A DNA stretch of 6,134 bases from Chloroflexota bacterium. Lineage in GTDB: Bacteria > Chloroflexota > Anaerolineae > VGOG01. Both the position numbers and the translations under genes were made by a program. The DNA is taken from positions 1 through 6,134 of the forward strand of contig JAUWYT010000108.1 in assembly GCA_030615705.1 (NCBI GenBank). Reading direction: 5' to 3'. Every line of letters starts with the position of its first letter. The first letter of the stretch is position 1. Shown here one piece after another: positions 1-5,767 of the stretch. The notes under the pieces are model-generated. The model ran no database searches and was not told where the DNA came from. It worked only from the letters and a program-made list of their open reading frames with translations.

Positions 1-141
1 CTGCCCCTGGGGGAAGGCGACCTGCCGCTCGACTTCCTGCTCGACACCCTCAAAGAGGCCGGGTTCGAAGGCCCCATCATCTTCGAACTGACCATTGAGG
101 AGGCCAGGACCTCGCTCGACTACCTACGCCCCTTCCTCTAG
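1..141 (+). CDS. C-terminal fragment of a sugar phosphate isomerase/epimerase-like (AP endonuclease 2 superfamily) protein
   Basis: Only the last 46 codons and the TAG stop are in the window; the gene starts before position 1. The tail contains the pattern PLGEGDLPLDFLL, then a helix (DTLKEAGFEG) and PIIFEL. This resembles the end of the xylose-isomerase-like TIM barrel family, where a 'GxGxxDf..il..L...GY.G....E' segment closes the barrel and the glutamate often helps bind the metal. Members isomerise or epimerise sugars, or act as AP endonucleases; the fragment cannot say which. It is the only plus-strand gene. It converges with the MFS transporter gene and overlaps its end by 18 nt, so there is no room for a terminator between them. 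A sugar-related role would fit the neighbouring sugar-type transporter, but the opposite orientation means they are not in one operon. Family call moderately sure, specific function unknown. Confidence 0.6.
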   Translation: MPLGEGDLPLDFLLDTLKEAGFEGPIIFELTIEEARTSLDYLRPFL

Positions 142-1530
142 CGTTGGCCGCACCGCGAGCAGGGTAACGACGGAGAGGAGGAATAGCGCGCCGTAGATGG
201 CGAAGATCACCAGATAGCCCAGCCCCTTCTGGTAGGCGTTGAAGAAATCAGCCATCGGGCCGCCGATCCCCGCCCCGACGATGCCAGCCCCAGCGCCAGC
301 CAGGTTGGAGACGCCCAGGTAGCGCCCCGCTTCCTCAGGAGGCACCAGGTCCGTCCCCAGTGCCCAGTTGGTGGTCATGAAGATGCCGGCCGACATGCCG
401 ATGATGATGCCGCTCACGGTCACCATGGGCATGGTGTGGGAGAGGAAGAGCAGGAAGGTTCCCAGGGCCCCGGCCACGCCGGCCAGGGCCACCAGCGGCT
501 TTCGCCCGAACCTGTCGGCCAGCCAGCCGCTGGGCAGGGCCGCCAGCAGGGTGAAGATGCCCACCACCACCATCAGGTTGCCCACGGCGACCGGGGCGTT
601 GGGCACGTGCAGCACGTCCTGCAGAAAGTAGAGGGCGAAGCTCTGGATCGAGCCCACGGCCGCCAGGTAGAGCAAGCGGTTCACCACCCACCAGGTGAAG
701 GAGGGGTGTTTGCGCGCCCCCTCGCCGATGCCCACCCTGGCGCTCCACCACACGCCCAGGATGATGGCCCCCGCCATCGCCACCAGGCCGGCCAGCCCCA
801 CGGCCACGAGTTGCACCACTCCCATGCCCCCGCAAAGCCTGCCCACCAGACCCACCAATCCCCCGGCAAGGGCGGTCACCGCCACGAAGATAACCGTCAG
901 GATGGCGATCCGTACCAGTCGCGGGGAGAGGGGCTCTTTCACCTCTTCCGTAATGGGCTCTTCGTGGACGAAAAACAGGGTGATGAGCATGGTCAAAAAC
1001 AGGGAGCCCATGACCAGGAGGAGAGCTTCCCACATCTTCCCCGCCCCGATGAGCCTGGCTGTGGTGAAGGCCGTCAAAACGACCGGCAATAGCTCCATGA
1101 GGGCCTTGACGCCGGAAGCCCGTCCCCGCTGCTCCTCGGGCACCAGGTCGGGGATGAGGCCCTGCAGGGCGCCGTGGGCGATGTTGGAGGAGAACTGCAG
1201 GAGCAGCACGCTGGCGAAGAGGAACCAGTAGCTGCCGGCCAGGCCCATCAGGGTCAGGAAGAGCAAGTCCAGCACGGTGCCGAGGAAGATGTAAGGGCGG
1301 CGGCGCCCCCAGCGCAACGTGCTGCGGTCACTCAGCAGGCCGGCCGTGGGCTGAACCAGGATGGCTATGACCAGCCCCGCGCTCCGCAGAGTGCCCAGGG
1401 CTGTGCCCTTCACCTCCTCGCCAACGAAGAGGGCCACGAGATAGGGCAGGATGATGGGCGTGAGGCTGCCGCTTGCCATGTTCAGCCCCAGCCAATAGAT
1501 GTTGATGGTGATGTAATCGAACAGGCGCAA
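124..1530 (-). CDS. MFS transporter, sugar-cation symporter-like (SLC45/GPH-like)
   Basis: A 468-residue integral membrane protein, probably a proton- or cation-coupled importer or exporter of a small solute, possibly a sugar. Both halves carry the MFS motif A loop: GLLSDRSTLRWGRRRPYI at about 64-81 and GWLADRFGRKPLV at about 335-347. The RWGRRRPY form is typical of SLC45/sucrose-type carriers. Each half also repeats a DLVP-E-GR segment after TM4 and TM10 (about 128-137 and 394-403). Hydrophobic segments fit TM1-6 at about 10-188 and TM7-12 at about 282-461. Two further hydrophobic stretches at about 207-230 and 238-261 suggest 14 helices instead of 12. The start is TTG at 1528-1530, the first usable codon after an in-frame TAG at 1558-1560; an AGGCAGG stretch lies somewhat far upstream (about 14 nt). 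Starting at Met18 would cut into TM1. It lies 114 nt after nadK. Substrate cannot be told from sequence. Confidence 0.85.
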   Translation of the reverse strand: MRLFDYITINIYWLGLNMASGSLTPIILPYLVALFVGEEVKGTALGTLRSAGLVIAILVQPTAGLLSDRSTLRWGRRRPYIFLGTVLDLLFLTLMGLAGSYWFLFASVLLLQFSSNIAHGALQGLIPDLVPEEQRGRASGVKALMELLPVVLTAFTTARLIGAGKMWEALLLVMGSLFLTMLITLFFVHEEPITEEVKEPLSPRLVRIAILTVIFVAVTALAGGLVGLVGRLCGGMGVVQLVAVGLAGLVAMAGAIILGVWWSARVGIGEGARKHPSFTWWVVNRLLYLAAVGSIQSFALYFLQDVLHVPNAPVAVGNLMVVVGIFTLLAALPSGWLADRFGRKPLVALAGVAGALGTFLLFLSHTMPMVTVSGIIIGMSAGIFMTTNWALGTDLVPPEEAGRYLGVSNLAGAGAGIVGAGIGGPMADFFNAYQKGLGYLVIFAIYGALFLLSVVTLLAVRPTLEEGA

Positions 1531-1644
1531 TTCTCTTACAATGACCTGCCTTTCTATCTATTCTGGCGGCTCAATGTGGAGACAGAGGATCCCCCTGTGC
1601 AGTGGACGGCGATGTAGGGGATGCTCTCCGTCCCGTCCCGAGGC

Positions 1645-2481
1645 TTATTCATAGGAGGGGAGGCATAGCCTTTTCATCAAGGTGCGGTAGAAGTAGGCCC
1701 TGTCTTGCAACCTGACGAAGCGACAGGTGTGAGGGCTGACCCCGACGGCCACGCGATCGGCATCCTCCAGCTCCACGTGGATCTGGCCGTCAACGGTGAG
1801 GATGGCCCGGTGGTCAGTGGAGACCTCTATCTCGACTTTCGCCCCCTCCGAGAGCACGATGGCCCGATCCAGGCTCAGGTAGGAGGCGACGGGGATGAGG
1901 AGGATGTTCCTCAGTTCGGCGGGTAAAATCGGCCCCCCCACCGACAGGGCGTAGGCTGTAGAGCCGGTGGGGGAGGCCACAATGAGGCCATCGGCCACGT
2001 AGGTGGTGAGATAGCTTCCATCAATGTAGGTAGCCAGGCGCACCACGCGGGCGAAGGAGGCCCTGCCGATCACCACGTCGTTGAGGGCCTCGAAGTCCCC
2101 CAGGGCGTTTCCGCCCCGCCAAAGCTCAGCGTGAAGCATGACCCGCTCCTCGAGCCAGTATTCCCCCGCCAGCACTCGTTGCAGCTTCTCCCGCCAGTCC
2201 CCGATCTCCATCTCGGCCAGGAAGCCCACCCGACCCATGTTGAGGCCCAGAATGGGGACAGAATGTCCGGCGGCTATCCGCGCTGCCCGCAGGATAGTGC
2301 CATCGCCTCCTAAAGTGATTAACAGATCAAAGTCACCCACACAGCGGGCGACTTCGTCCTCGTCCCAGGCCGAGCACAGCCAGGGGGAAACGCCTCTTTC
2401 CTCCAGATGATGGGCCATCTCCCCGGCCAAATCCAGCGTTTCGGGCAGCTTTGGATGGTGTAGTAAAGCAGCTTTTTTCAC
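1645..2481 (-). CDS. nadK: NAD kinase (ATP/polyphosphate-NAD kinase)
   Basis: Cytosolic enzyme that phosphorylates the 2'-hydroxyl of NAD+ to make NADP+, the only route to NADP. With the GTG start it is 278 residues, a normal bacterial length. Visible motifs: GGDGT at 58-62 (phosphate binding and catalytic Asp), GLNMGRVGFLAE at 79-90, NDVVI with the conserved Asn-Asp at 134-135, ADGLIVASPTGSTAY at 163-177 (NAD-binding glycine-rich loop), GGP at 182-184 and DGQ at 231-233. The open frame extends to a TTG at 2515-2517, inside the end of hisS, but I prefer GTG at 2479-2481. It gives the usual N-terminus (MKKAALLHHPKLP), has a GGAG Shine-Dalgarno eight bases upstream, and the extra 12 residues (VETDHSDGASS) look unlike the family. 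hisS stops 22 nt upstream, so the two genes are almost certainly cotranscribed. Confidence 0.95.
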   Translation of the reverse strand: MKKAALLHHPKLPETLDLAGEMAHHLEERGVSPWLCSAWDEDEVARCVGDFDLLITLGGDGTILRAARIAAGHSVPILGLNMGRVGFLAEMEIGDWREKLQRVLAGEYWLEERVMLHAELWRGGNALGDFEALNDVVIGRASFARVVRLATYIDGSYLTTYVADGLIVASPTGSTAYALSVGGPILPAELRNILLIPVASYLSLDRAIVLSEGAKVEIEVSTDHRAILTVDGQIHVELEDADRVAVGVSPHTCRFVRLQDRAYFYRTLMKRLCLPSYE

Positions 2482-2489
2482 TGACGATG

Positions 2490-2494
2490 CTCCG
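2490..2494 (-). promoter_or_regulatory. Shine-Dalgarno site that decides the nadK start
   Basis: The minus strand reads CGGAG here, with eight bases between GGAG and the GTG at 2479-2481. The competing TTG at 2515-2517 has no purine-rich element at a useful distance. This supports the shorter NAD kinase and a hisS-nadK gap of 22 nt instead of a 14-nt overlap. Confidence 0.65.
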
Positions 2495-2503
2495 TCGCTA
2501 TGG

Positions 2504-3775
2504 TCAGTCTCGACCAAGCCGTTGGCTCAGCCAACTTGTCACGTCCTCCAGAGCTACAGGGTGCTGCTCGCCCTTAGCCATGTCGCGCACGGTCACCTGG
2601 CCAGCCTCGGCTTCCCTCTCCCCGATGATCAGGGTGAAGGCCACGCCTTGCCGGTTGGCCTGCCGCAACTGAGCCTTAAGGCTCCGATCGCCGAAGGAGA
2701 AAAGCGCACCGATGCTGGCTGCCCGCAAATCCCTGGCCAGTTTCACCCCGATCAATTTGGTCTGCTCGTCCAGGTGGGCGATCAATGCCTGAGGCGAGGG
2801 CAGAGTCGGCACCTGGACCCCTTGATGTTTCATGGTCAAGACTATGCGCTCCAGGCCCGAGGCAAAACCGACGCCCGGTGTAGGCGGGCCGCCCAGCACC
2901 TCGGCCAGGCCGTCGTAGCGCCCGCCACCACACACGGCGTTCTGAGCCCCGATGCCTTCGGCCCACACCTCGAAGACGGTCTTGGTGTAGTAGTCGAGGC
3001 CACGCACCAGCCGATGGCTGAGAGTGTATGGCCAGCCGAGGGAATCGAGATACCCAAGCAGGGTCTGGAAGTGCTCAGCGCAGTCGTCGCACAGGTACTC
3101 TCCCATCTGAGGAGCGGCCTCAATGATGGGCTGACAGCTCTCGGTCTTGCAATCCAGCAGGCGAAGAGGGTTGCGCTCCAGGCGCCGCCGACAATCGTCG
3201 CAGATACTGTCCTTGTGACTCTGGTAATACTCAACGAGCACTTTTAGAAAGTCAGGGCGGCACCGAGGGCAGCCGATGCTATTGAGCTGAAAAGAGAGCG
3301 CCTTGAAACCCAGGTCCTCGTAGAGGTGCCAGGCGACGGACATGACCTCCAGATCCACCGCCGGGTCCTGCTCGCCGATGGCCTCGACGTTGAACTGGGT
3401 ATGCTGGCGGTAGCGTCCGGCCTGTGGTCGCTCATAGCGGAAACAGGGACCGATGGAGTAAACCTTGACCGGTTGGGGGCGAACATGCATGCCATGCTCG
3501 AGGTAGGCACGGACCACCCCGGCTGTGAACTCCGGGCGCAAGGTGATGGAATCTCCACCCTTGTCGAGGAACGAGTACATCTCCTTCTCCACGATGTCCG
3601 TGGTCTCGCCCACGCCGTGCTCGAAGAGCGCTGTCTCCTCAAAGATGGGCGTGTCCAACTGCTGATAGCCGTACAGTTGAGCGATGCAATGGATGCGCTC
3701 CTGGATGTGACGCCAGTAGGGTTGATCCTCGGGCAGGATATCTTGTGTGCCACGTCGCGCGCTGTACAAGGCCAA
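2504..3775 (-). CDS. hisS: Histidine--tRNA ligase (histidyl-tRNA synthetase)
   Basis: Class II aminoacyl-tRNA synthetase that activates histidine with ATP and charges tRNA-His in the cytosol. At 423 residues it has the full bacterial length. The N-terminus (SARRGTQDILPEDQPYWR) is the family opening. The motif 1 region is around 41-65, motif 2 is GPCFRYERPQAGRYRQHTQF at 109-128, the HisA signature LVRGLDYYT at 256-264, GGGRYDGL at 283-290, and motif 3 GVGFASGLERIVL at 301-313. The C-terminal anticodon-binding domain starts near 330. The insertion domain holds eight cysteines, including three C-x2-C pairs (169/172, 192/195, 229/232), and may bind zinc. The start is TTG at 3773-3775, backed by a very strong Shine-Dalgarno; a second TTG two codons later is less well placed. 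A TATAAT box lies in the 52-nt gap after the Cas4-like gene, so hisS-nadK may be transcribed from its own promoter. Confidence 0.97.
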   Translation of the reverse strand: MALYSARRGTQDILPEDQPYWRHIQERIHCIAQLYGYQQLDTPIFEETALFEHGVGETTDIVEKEMYSFLDKGGDSITLRPEFTAGVVRAYLEHGMHVRPQPVKVYSIGPCFRYERPQAGRYRQHTQFNVEAIGEQDPAVDLEVMSVAWHLYEDLGFKALSFQLNSIGCPRCRPDFLKVLVEYYQSHKDSICDDCRRRLERNPLRLLDCKTESCQPIIEAAPQMGEYLCDDCAEHFQTLLGYLDSLGWPYTLSHRLVRGLDYYTKTVFEVWAEGIGAQNAVCGGGRYDGLAEVLGGPPTPGVGFASGLERIVLTMKHQGVQVPTLPSPQALIAHLDEQTKLIGVKLARDLRAASIGALFSFGDRSLKAQLRQANRQGVAFTLIIGEREAEAGQVTVRDMAKGEQHPVALEDVTSWLSQRLGRD

Positions 3776-3780
3776 CGGGA

Positions 3781-3787
3781 ACCTCCT
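3781..3787 (-). promoter_or_regulatory. Strong Shine-Dalgarno site for hisS
   Basis: The minus strand reads AGGAGGT, a near-perfect anti-16S match, five bases before the TTG at 3773-3775. This near-ideal site probably offsets the weak TTG start and confirms it over the in-frame TTG at 3767-3769. Confidence 0.85.
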
Positions 3788-3806
3788 CTGTTGAATAGTC
3801 GCTGAT

Positions 3807-3836
3807 ATTATATCCTATTTCTCCTTTTCAGGCTAA
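3807..3836 (-). promoter_or_regulatory. Probable sigma-70-type promoter for hisS-nadK
   Basis: The minus strand has a perfect TATAAT at 3807-3812 in an AT-rich patch of an otherwise GC-rich window. It lies about 30 nt upstream of the hisS start, which predicts a 5' leader of roughly 25 nt. The -35 side is poor: the best candidate is TTAGCC at 3831-3836 (18-bp spacer), overlapping the end of the upstream gene. Read-through from the genes upstream is also possible. Confidence 0.5.
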
Positions 3837-4361
3837 CCTCTCTCCACACTTCTCTCGATAGCCGCAGCCCCAACAGCGGTTAGGGTTAGCGTGGCTGGGA
3901 CCTACCTCGGCGGCGGCGAGATCCTGACGCATCTCAGCCAAGACACTTAACAATTTCGCCCGCAACTGCGCGGTATACTCGACGGCATAGGTTTGGTTGC
4001 AGTATTTGATGATACCATAGGATGGGGGCTGCCGATATTCTTCCTCCACCAGAAGGCAATAGGCAGCTAGTTGGAGTACGTGGGAGCGATAGGGGCTCGG
4101 AGGACAAAAGGTGGATTTGACCTCAACAGGGATTTTTGTCCTTCCGTCATCAACGAGATAATCGGGCCTACCCGTCAGGAGATAGCGGCTGGAGAAGAGA
4201 GGCCTCTCACAGTGATTCCAGGTGCCGGTGTCAGCGTAGATCACTCGGCCCTGAGGCAACCCTGTCTGTTTGTGCAGGCAGCGAGCCCGTCTGAGCAGAA
4301 GCAGGCCTCCCCCAAGCAGAAGCAGAGCACATGCCAGTAGAATCATGCGAGGGTCGGTCAC
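3828..4361 (-). CDS. Membrane-anchored Cas4-like PD-(D/E)XK nuclease, C-terminal half
   Basis: A 177-residue protein with an N-terminal membrane helix at about 6-24 (MILLACALLLLGGGLLLL) followed by RRAR, then a cytosolic Cas4/Dna2/RecB-type nuclease core. Visible motifs: GRPDYL with Asp67 (motif II), PVEVKS with Glu80 and Lys82 (motif III, metal and catalytic Lys), QLAAY with Gln97 and Tyr101 (QxxxY motif), and near the C-terminus C163-x2-C166-x5-C172, the Cas4 iron-sulfur pattern. The core lacks the RecB motif I 'G...H' and a well-placed first cluster cysteine; both are found in the small gene immediately upstream. Cas4 enzymes are iron-sulfur exonucleases acting on single-stranded DNA; that activity is inferred here. 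The start is GTG at 4359-4361 with GGGGG nine bases upstream; Met6 (4344-4346) is an alternative lacking a ribosome site. No cas1, cas2 or CRISPR array is nearby, so the name Cas4 describes the fold and not a CRISPR role. Confidence 0.82.
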   Translation of the reverse strand: MTDPRMILLACALLLLGGGLLLLRRARCLHKQTGLPQGRVIYADTGTWNHCERPLFSSRYLLTGRPDYLVDDGRTKIPVEVKSTFCPPSPYRSHVLQLAAYCLLVEEEYRQPPSYGIIKYCNQTYAVEYTAQLRAKLLSVLAEMRQDLAAAEVGPSHANPNRCWGCGYREKCGERLA

Positions 4362-4382
4362 GGTGTTTTTCCCCCGTACCCC

Positions 4383-4616
4383 CTAGCTCCGCAGGGCCAA
4401 CCAAAGGAATGACGCGCCAGCCAGAAAGGCCAGCGCCAGTGACACGTACGCCCAGCGCTGCAGGCGACGATAGCTTACCACCTTTTGTCCATGTCGGATG
4501 TGGACTGCTTCGCCAGCCGCCATCCTCTCGAGGCTGGCTGGGCGGTAGCCAAGCACTCTCCCAAGCCACCAGGCCCTGGCGCAGTAGGCATACTCGCCTA
4601 TCTCGCTGGCTCGAAT
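4383..4616 (-). CDS. Small Cas4-like N-terminal half protein with C-terminal membrane helix (non-canonical start)
   Basis: This frame has no ATG, GTG or TTG ahead of the conserved part, so routine calling misses it. Read from ATT at 4614-4616 it gives 77 residues ending at TAG (4383-4385). It begins IRASEIGEYAYCARAWWLG, matching the opening of Cas4 proteins, with the first iron-sulfur cysteine at position 12. It continues to ERMAAGEAVHIRHG, with Gly35 and His39 forming RecB motif I (G-x3-H). Residues about 55-75 form a membrane helix (WAYVSLALAFLAGASFLWLAL). These are the pieces missing from the gene 21 nt downstream, so the two products probably assemble into one nuclease. The translin stop lies 16 nt upstream, which suits translational coupling. 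Other start options are GTC at 4617-4619, ATA at 4638-4640, a +1 frameshift from translin, or internal GTG (codon 21) or ATG (codon 32), which would lose the cysteine. A broken gene or a sequence error is possible; the reading frame itself is clear. Confidence 0.68.
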   Translation of the reverse strand: MRASEIGEYAYCARAWWLGRVLGYRPASLERMAAGEAVHIRHGQKVVSYRRLQRWAYVSLALAFLAGASFLWLALRS

Positions 4617-4632
4617 GACTTTGCCGGTCTTC

Positions 4633-5271
4633 TTAGCTATTGGCGTTGACCCTTTCCTCGAAGGCCCGCAGAGCTTCCCGCAGCTTATCCTGGCGCATGG
4701 CCATAGTCAAATCGCCTCGCGTTCGCTCCAGCACTCCCCGCACCATGTCAGTAGTGCGGCGAAGCCTCCTCGTGATGGCATCGGGGAAGTCCATGGTGAC
4801 CAGGACGGCGTAGACGTCGTCCATGGCGGAGAGTATCTCCTCCGCCCGTTCGGTCTGGCCGCGGCGGATTATATCCAGCACGTAGCGGCGCAGTTCTCCC
4901 ACCGCCTCGCCCAGGCCGTTGAGATAAGCGGCGTACTCCACGCTCAGGTCATCGGGATCGGGCAGAGGCCCGTCGGTGATCAGAGCATAGGTGATGCTGG
5001 CCTCGGCTAGCTCTTTCATGGCATCCTGAGTGTAGCCGGCGTAGTACAGGTCTGGGTAGTCGGCTACACATTCCACCAACTCGGACGCCGCCTGGTGGGC
5101 CGTAGCCAGGAGTTGGCTGGCCTTCTCAAACTCGGCCCTGTGGGTAGCTCGGATAGAGTTGGCGCAATAGCGGATCAACTCCCGCGAGCGCCGCAGCGCC
5201 TCGTCCCGCGCCGCGTTCTTGGCCTCGAAGTCCTGCCGGATTCTCTCTGCAATGGCGTCCAGTTTTTCCAA
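4633..5271 (-). CDS. Translin family protein (predicted single-stranded nucleic-acid-binding)
   Basis: A 212-residue, almost wholly alpha-helical protein. It opens with a heptad-rich helix (LDAIAERIRQDFEAKNAARDE, about 4-24). The conserved translin core lies at about 114-190: YLNGLGEAVGELRRYVLD (116-133), then IIRRGQTERAEEIL, then a helix with MDDVYAVLVTMDFP (150-163), and RRLRRTTDMVRGVLERTRGDL (168-188), which aligns with the eukaryotic 'LRkryD.lky.v..ve...yDL' end. Length is close to archaeal translin-family proteins. Eukaryotic translin forms octamers that bind single-stranded RNA and DNA, and with TRAX forms the C3PO endoribonuclease. No TRAX-type catalytic acid cluster can be assigned with confidence here, so a binding role is safer than nuclease. 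The start is TTG at 5269-5271 with GAGGGGGT four bases upstream. The Cas4-like halves follow at once, suggesting a shared role in processing single-stranded nucleic acid; this last point is inference. Confidence 0.82.
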   Translation of the reverse strand: MEKLDAIAERIRQDFEAKNAARDEALRRSRELIRYCANSIRATHRAEFEKASQLLATAHQAASELVECVADYPDLYYAGYTQDAMKELAEASITYALITDGPLPDPDDLSVEYAAYLNGLGEAVGELRRYVLDIIRRGQTERAEEILSAMDDVYAVLVTMDFPDAITRRLRRTTDMVRGVLERTRGDLTMAMRQDKLREALRAFEERVNANS

Positions 5272-5287
5272 AGTGACCCCCTCACTC

Positions 5288-5317
5288 GATTTCGGATTGC
5301 GGAATCAATCCGAAATC
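5288..5317. repeat. 12-bp perfect hairpin built from AATCCGM heptads
   Basis: GATTTCGGATTG at 5288-5299 and CAATCCGAAATC at 5306-5317 are exact reverse complements around a 6-nt loop (CGGAAT). The sequence continues as CCGCAAT (5317-5323), which could instead pair with ATTGCGG at 5296-5302, giving a competing 7-bp stem. Both come from AATCCGA/AATCCGC heptads, a pattern that looks like a dispersed intergenic repeat. It sits between the DUF3467 stop and the translin ribosome-binding site. No T-tract follows on either strand, so it is not a classical terminator. Confidence 0.8.
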
Positions 5318-5333
5318 CGCAATGGTAGGCTGC

Positions 5334-5642
5334 CTACTTCCTGAAGCCGATGGGCTTTTCCTCTTCGAACTTATGCTCAGGTGTCTTGATCTCTCCGAAC
5401 TTATCCTCGAACTTCCCCAAATTCTCTCCCAAGGCCCGATGAAGGAGCTTGGCGTTCATCGGGGTCATCAAGATGCGCGCGTAGACTTTGGCCCTGGGCA
5501 CGTTGGGGAGCAACTTGGCGAAGTCTATGACGATCTCCGAGGGAGAATGGGTGATGAGGGCGAAGTTGGAGTAGATGGCTTCCAAATCCTTTGGCAATTC
5601 GATGTTAACACGCATCTGTTGCGGGGCTTTCTTGCTGCTCAT
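5334..5642 (-). CDS. DUF3467 family protein
   Basis: A 102-residue soluble protein of unknown function. The family core runs from about 21 to 86: EAIYSNFALITHSPSEIVIDFA (21-42), the LPNVPRAKVYARILMTPMNAKLL stretch (45-67), and a helical end (ALGENLGKFEDKFGEI). The TH-S-SE-DFA and AKVYARI-MTP signatures are those of DUF3467, a small protein found across many bacteria with no settled role. The last 15 residues are charged and probably disordered. No membrane segment or signal peptide is seen. The start is ATG at 5640-5642 with AAAGGA eight bases upstream, one of only two ATG starts chosen in this window. The stop overlaps a short palindrome (GTAGGC-T-GCCTAC, 5325-5337). It lies 62 nt before translin and is probably cotranscribed with it. 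Family sure, function unknown. Confidence 0.88.
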   Translation of the reverse strand: MSSKKAPQQMRVNIELPKDLEAIYSNFALITHSPSEIVIDFAKLLPNVPRAKVYARILMTPMNAKLLHRALGENLGKFEDKFGEIKTPEHKFEEEKPIGFRK

Positions 5643-5678
5643 AGCATCTTTCCTTTCGTTGATTTCAAAGGTTCACCC

Positions 5679-5767
5679 TCCCGCAGGCTACGACGATGTT
5701 TTGGCACAGAAACAAACCTTCAGTTCGGTCTTGCCCCGTTGTTAGGGCGACTTTCAAGCCTGCGGGA
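5679..5767. repeat. 11-bp perfect inverted repeat bracketing a possible structured leader
   Basis: TCCCGCAGGCT at 5679-5689 and AGCCTGCGGGA at 5757-5767 are exact reverse complements separated by 67 nt. They fill most of the 135-nt spacer between the DUF503 stop and the DUF3467 start. On the minus strand a GC-rich closing stem would enclose an internal GCCC/GGGC hairpin candidate. An AAGGTT inside the loop could pair instead with AACCTT between the stem and the DUF3467 ribosome site. This could be a leader RNA, a small RNA or the relic of a small mobile repeat. I do not recognise a known riboswitch in it. Confidence 0.55.

Noticed and set aside
436..1092. A 218-residue plus-strand open frame rich in His, Gln and Gly
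   Set aside because: It is the antisense shadow of the MFS gene; the composition reflects reversed hydrophobic codons.
1531..1644. Promoter or terminator between nadK and the MFS gene
   Set aside because: I looked on the minus strand for -35/-10 pairs and for a stem with a T-tract; a lone TTGAGC has no -10 at proper spacing, and the GGGACGGGACGG stretch has no good partner.
2482..2517. Overlap of nadK with the end of hisS using the upstream TTG start
   Set aside because: The extra 12 residues are unlike NAD kinases and the TTG lacks a ribosome-binding site, while the downstream GTG has GGAG at eight bases.
3828..4616. A CRISPR-Cas locus
   Set aside because: The nuclease has Cas4 motifs, but no repeat-spacer array, cas1, cas2 or effector gene is in the window, and the flanking genes are housekeeping.
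4231..4618. Overlapping open frames on both strands (minus 4231-4569, plus 4331-4618) with standard starts
   Set aside because: Their translations are low-complexity, Pro/Ser/Arg-rich and match no family, whereas the 4383-4616 minus frame shows Cas4 motifs and a membrane helix.
5288..5317. Hairpin as an intrinsic terminator
   Set aside because: No run of T follows the stem on either strand, and the stem is only moderately GC-rich.
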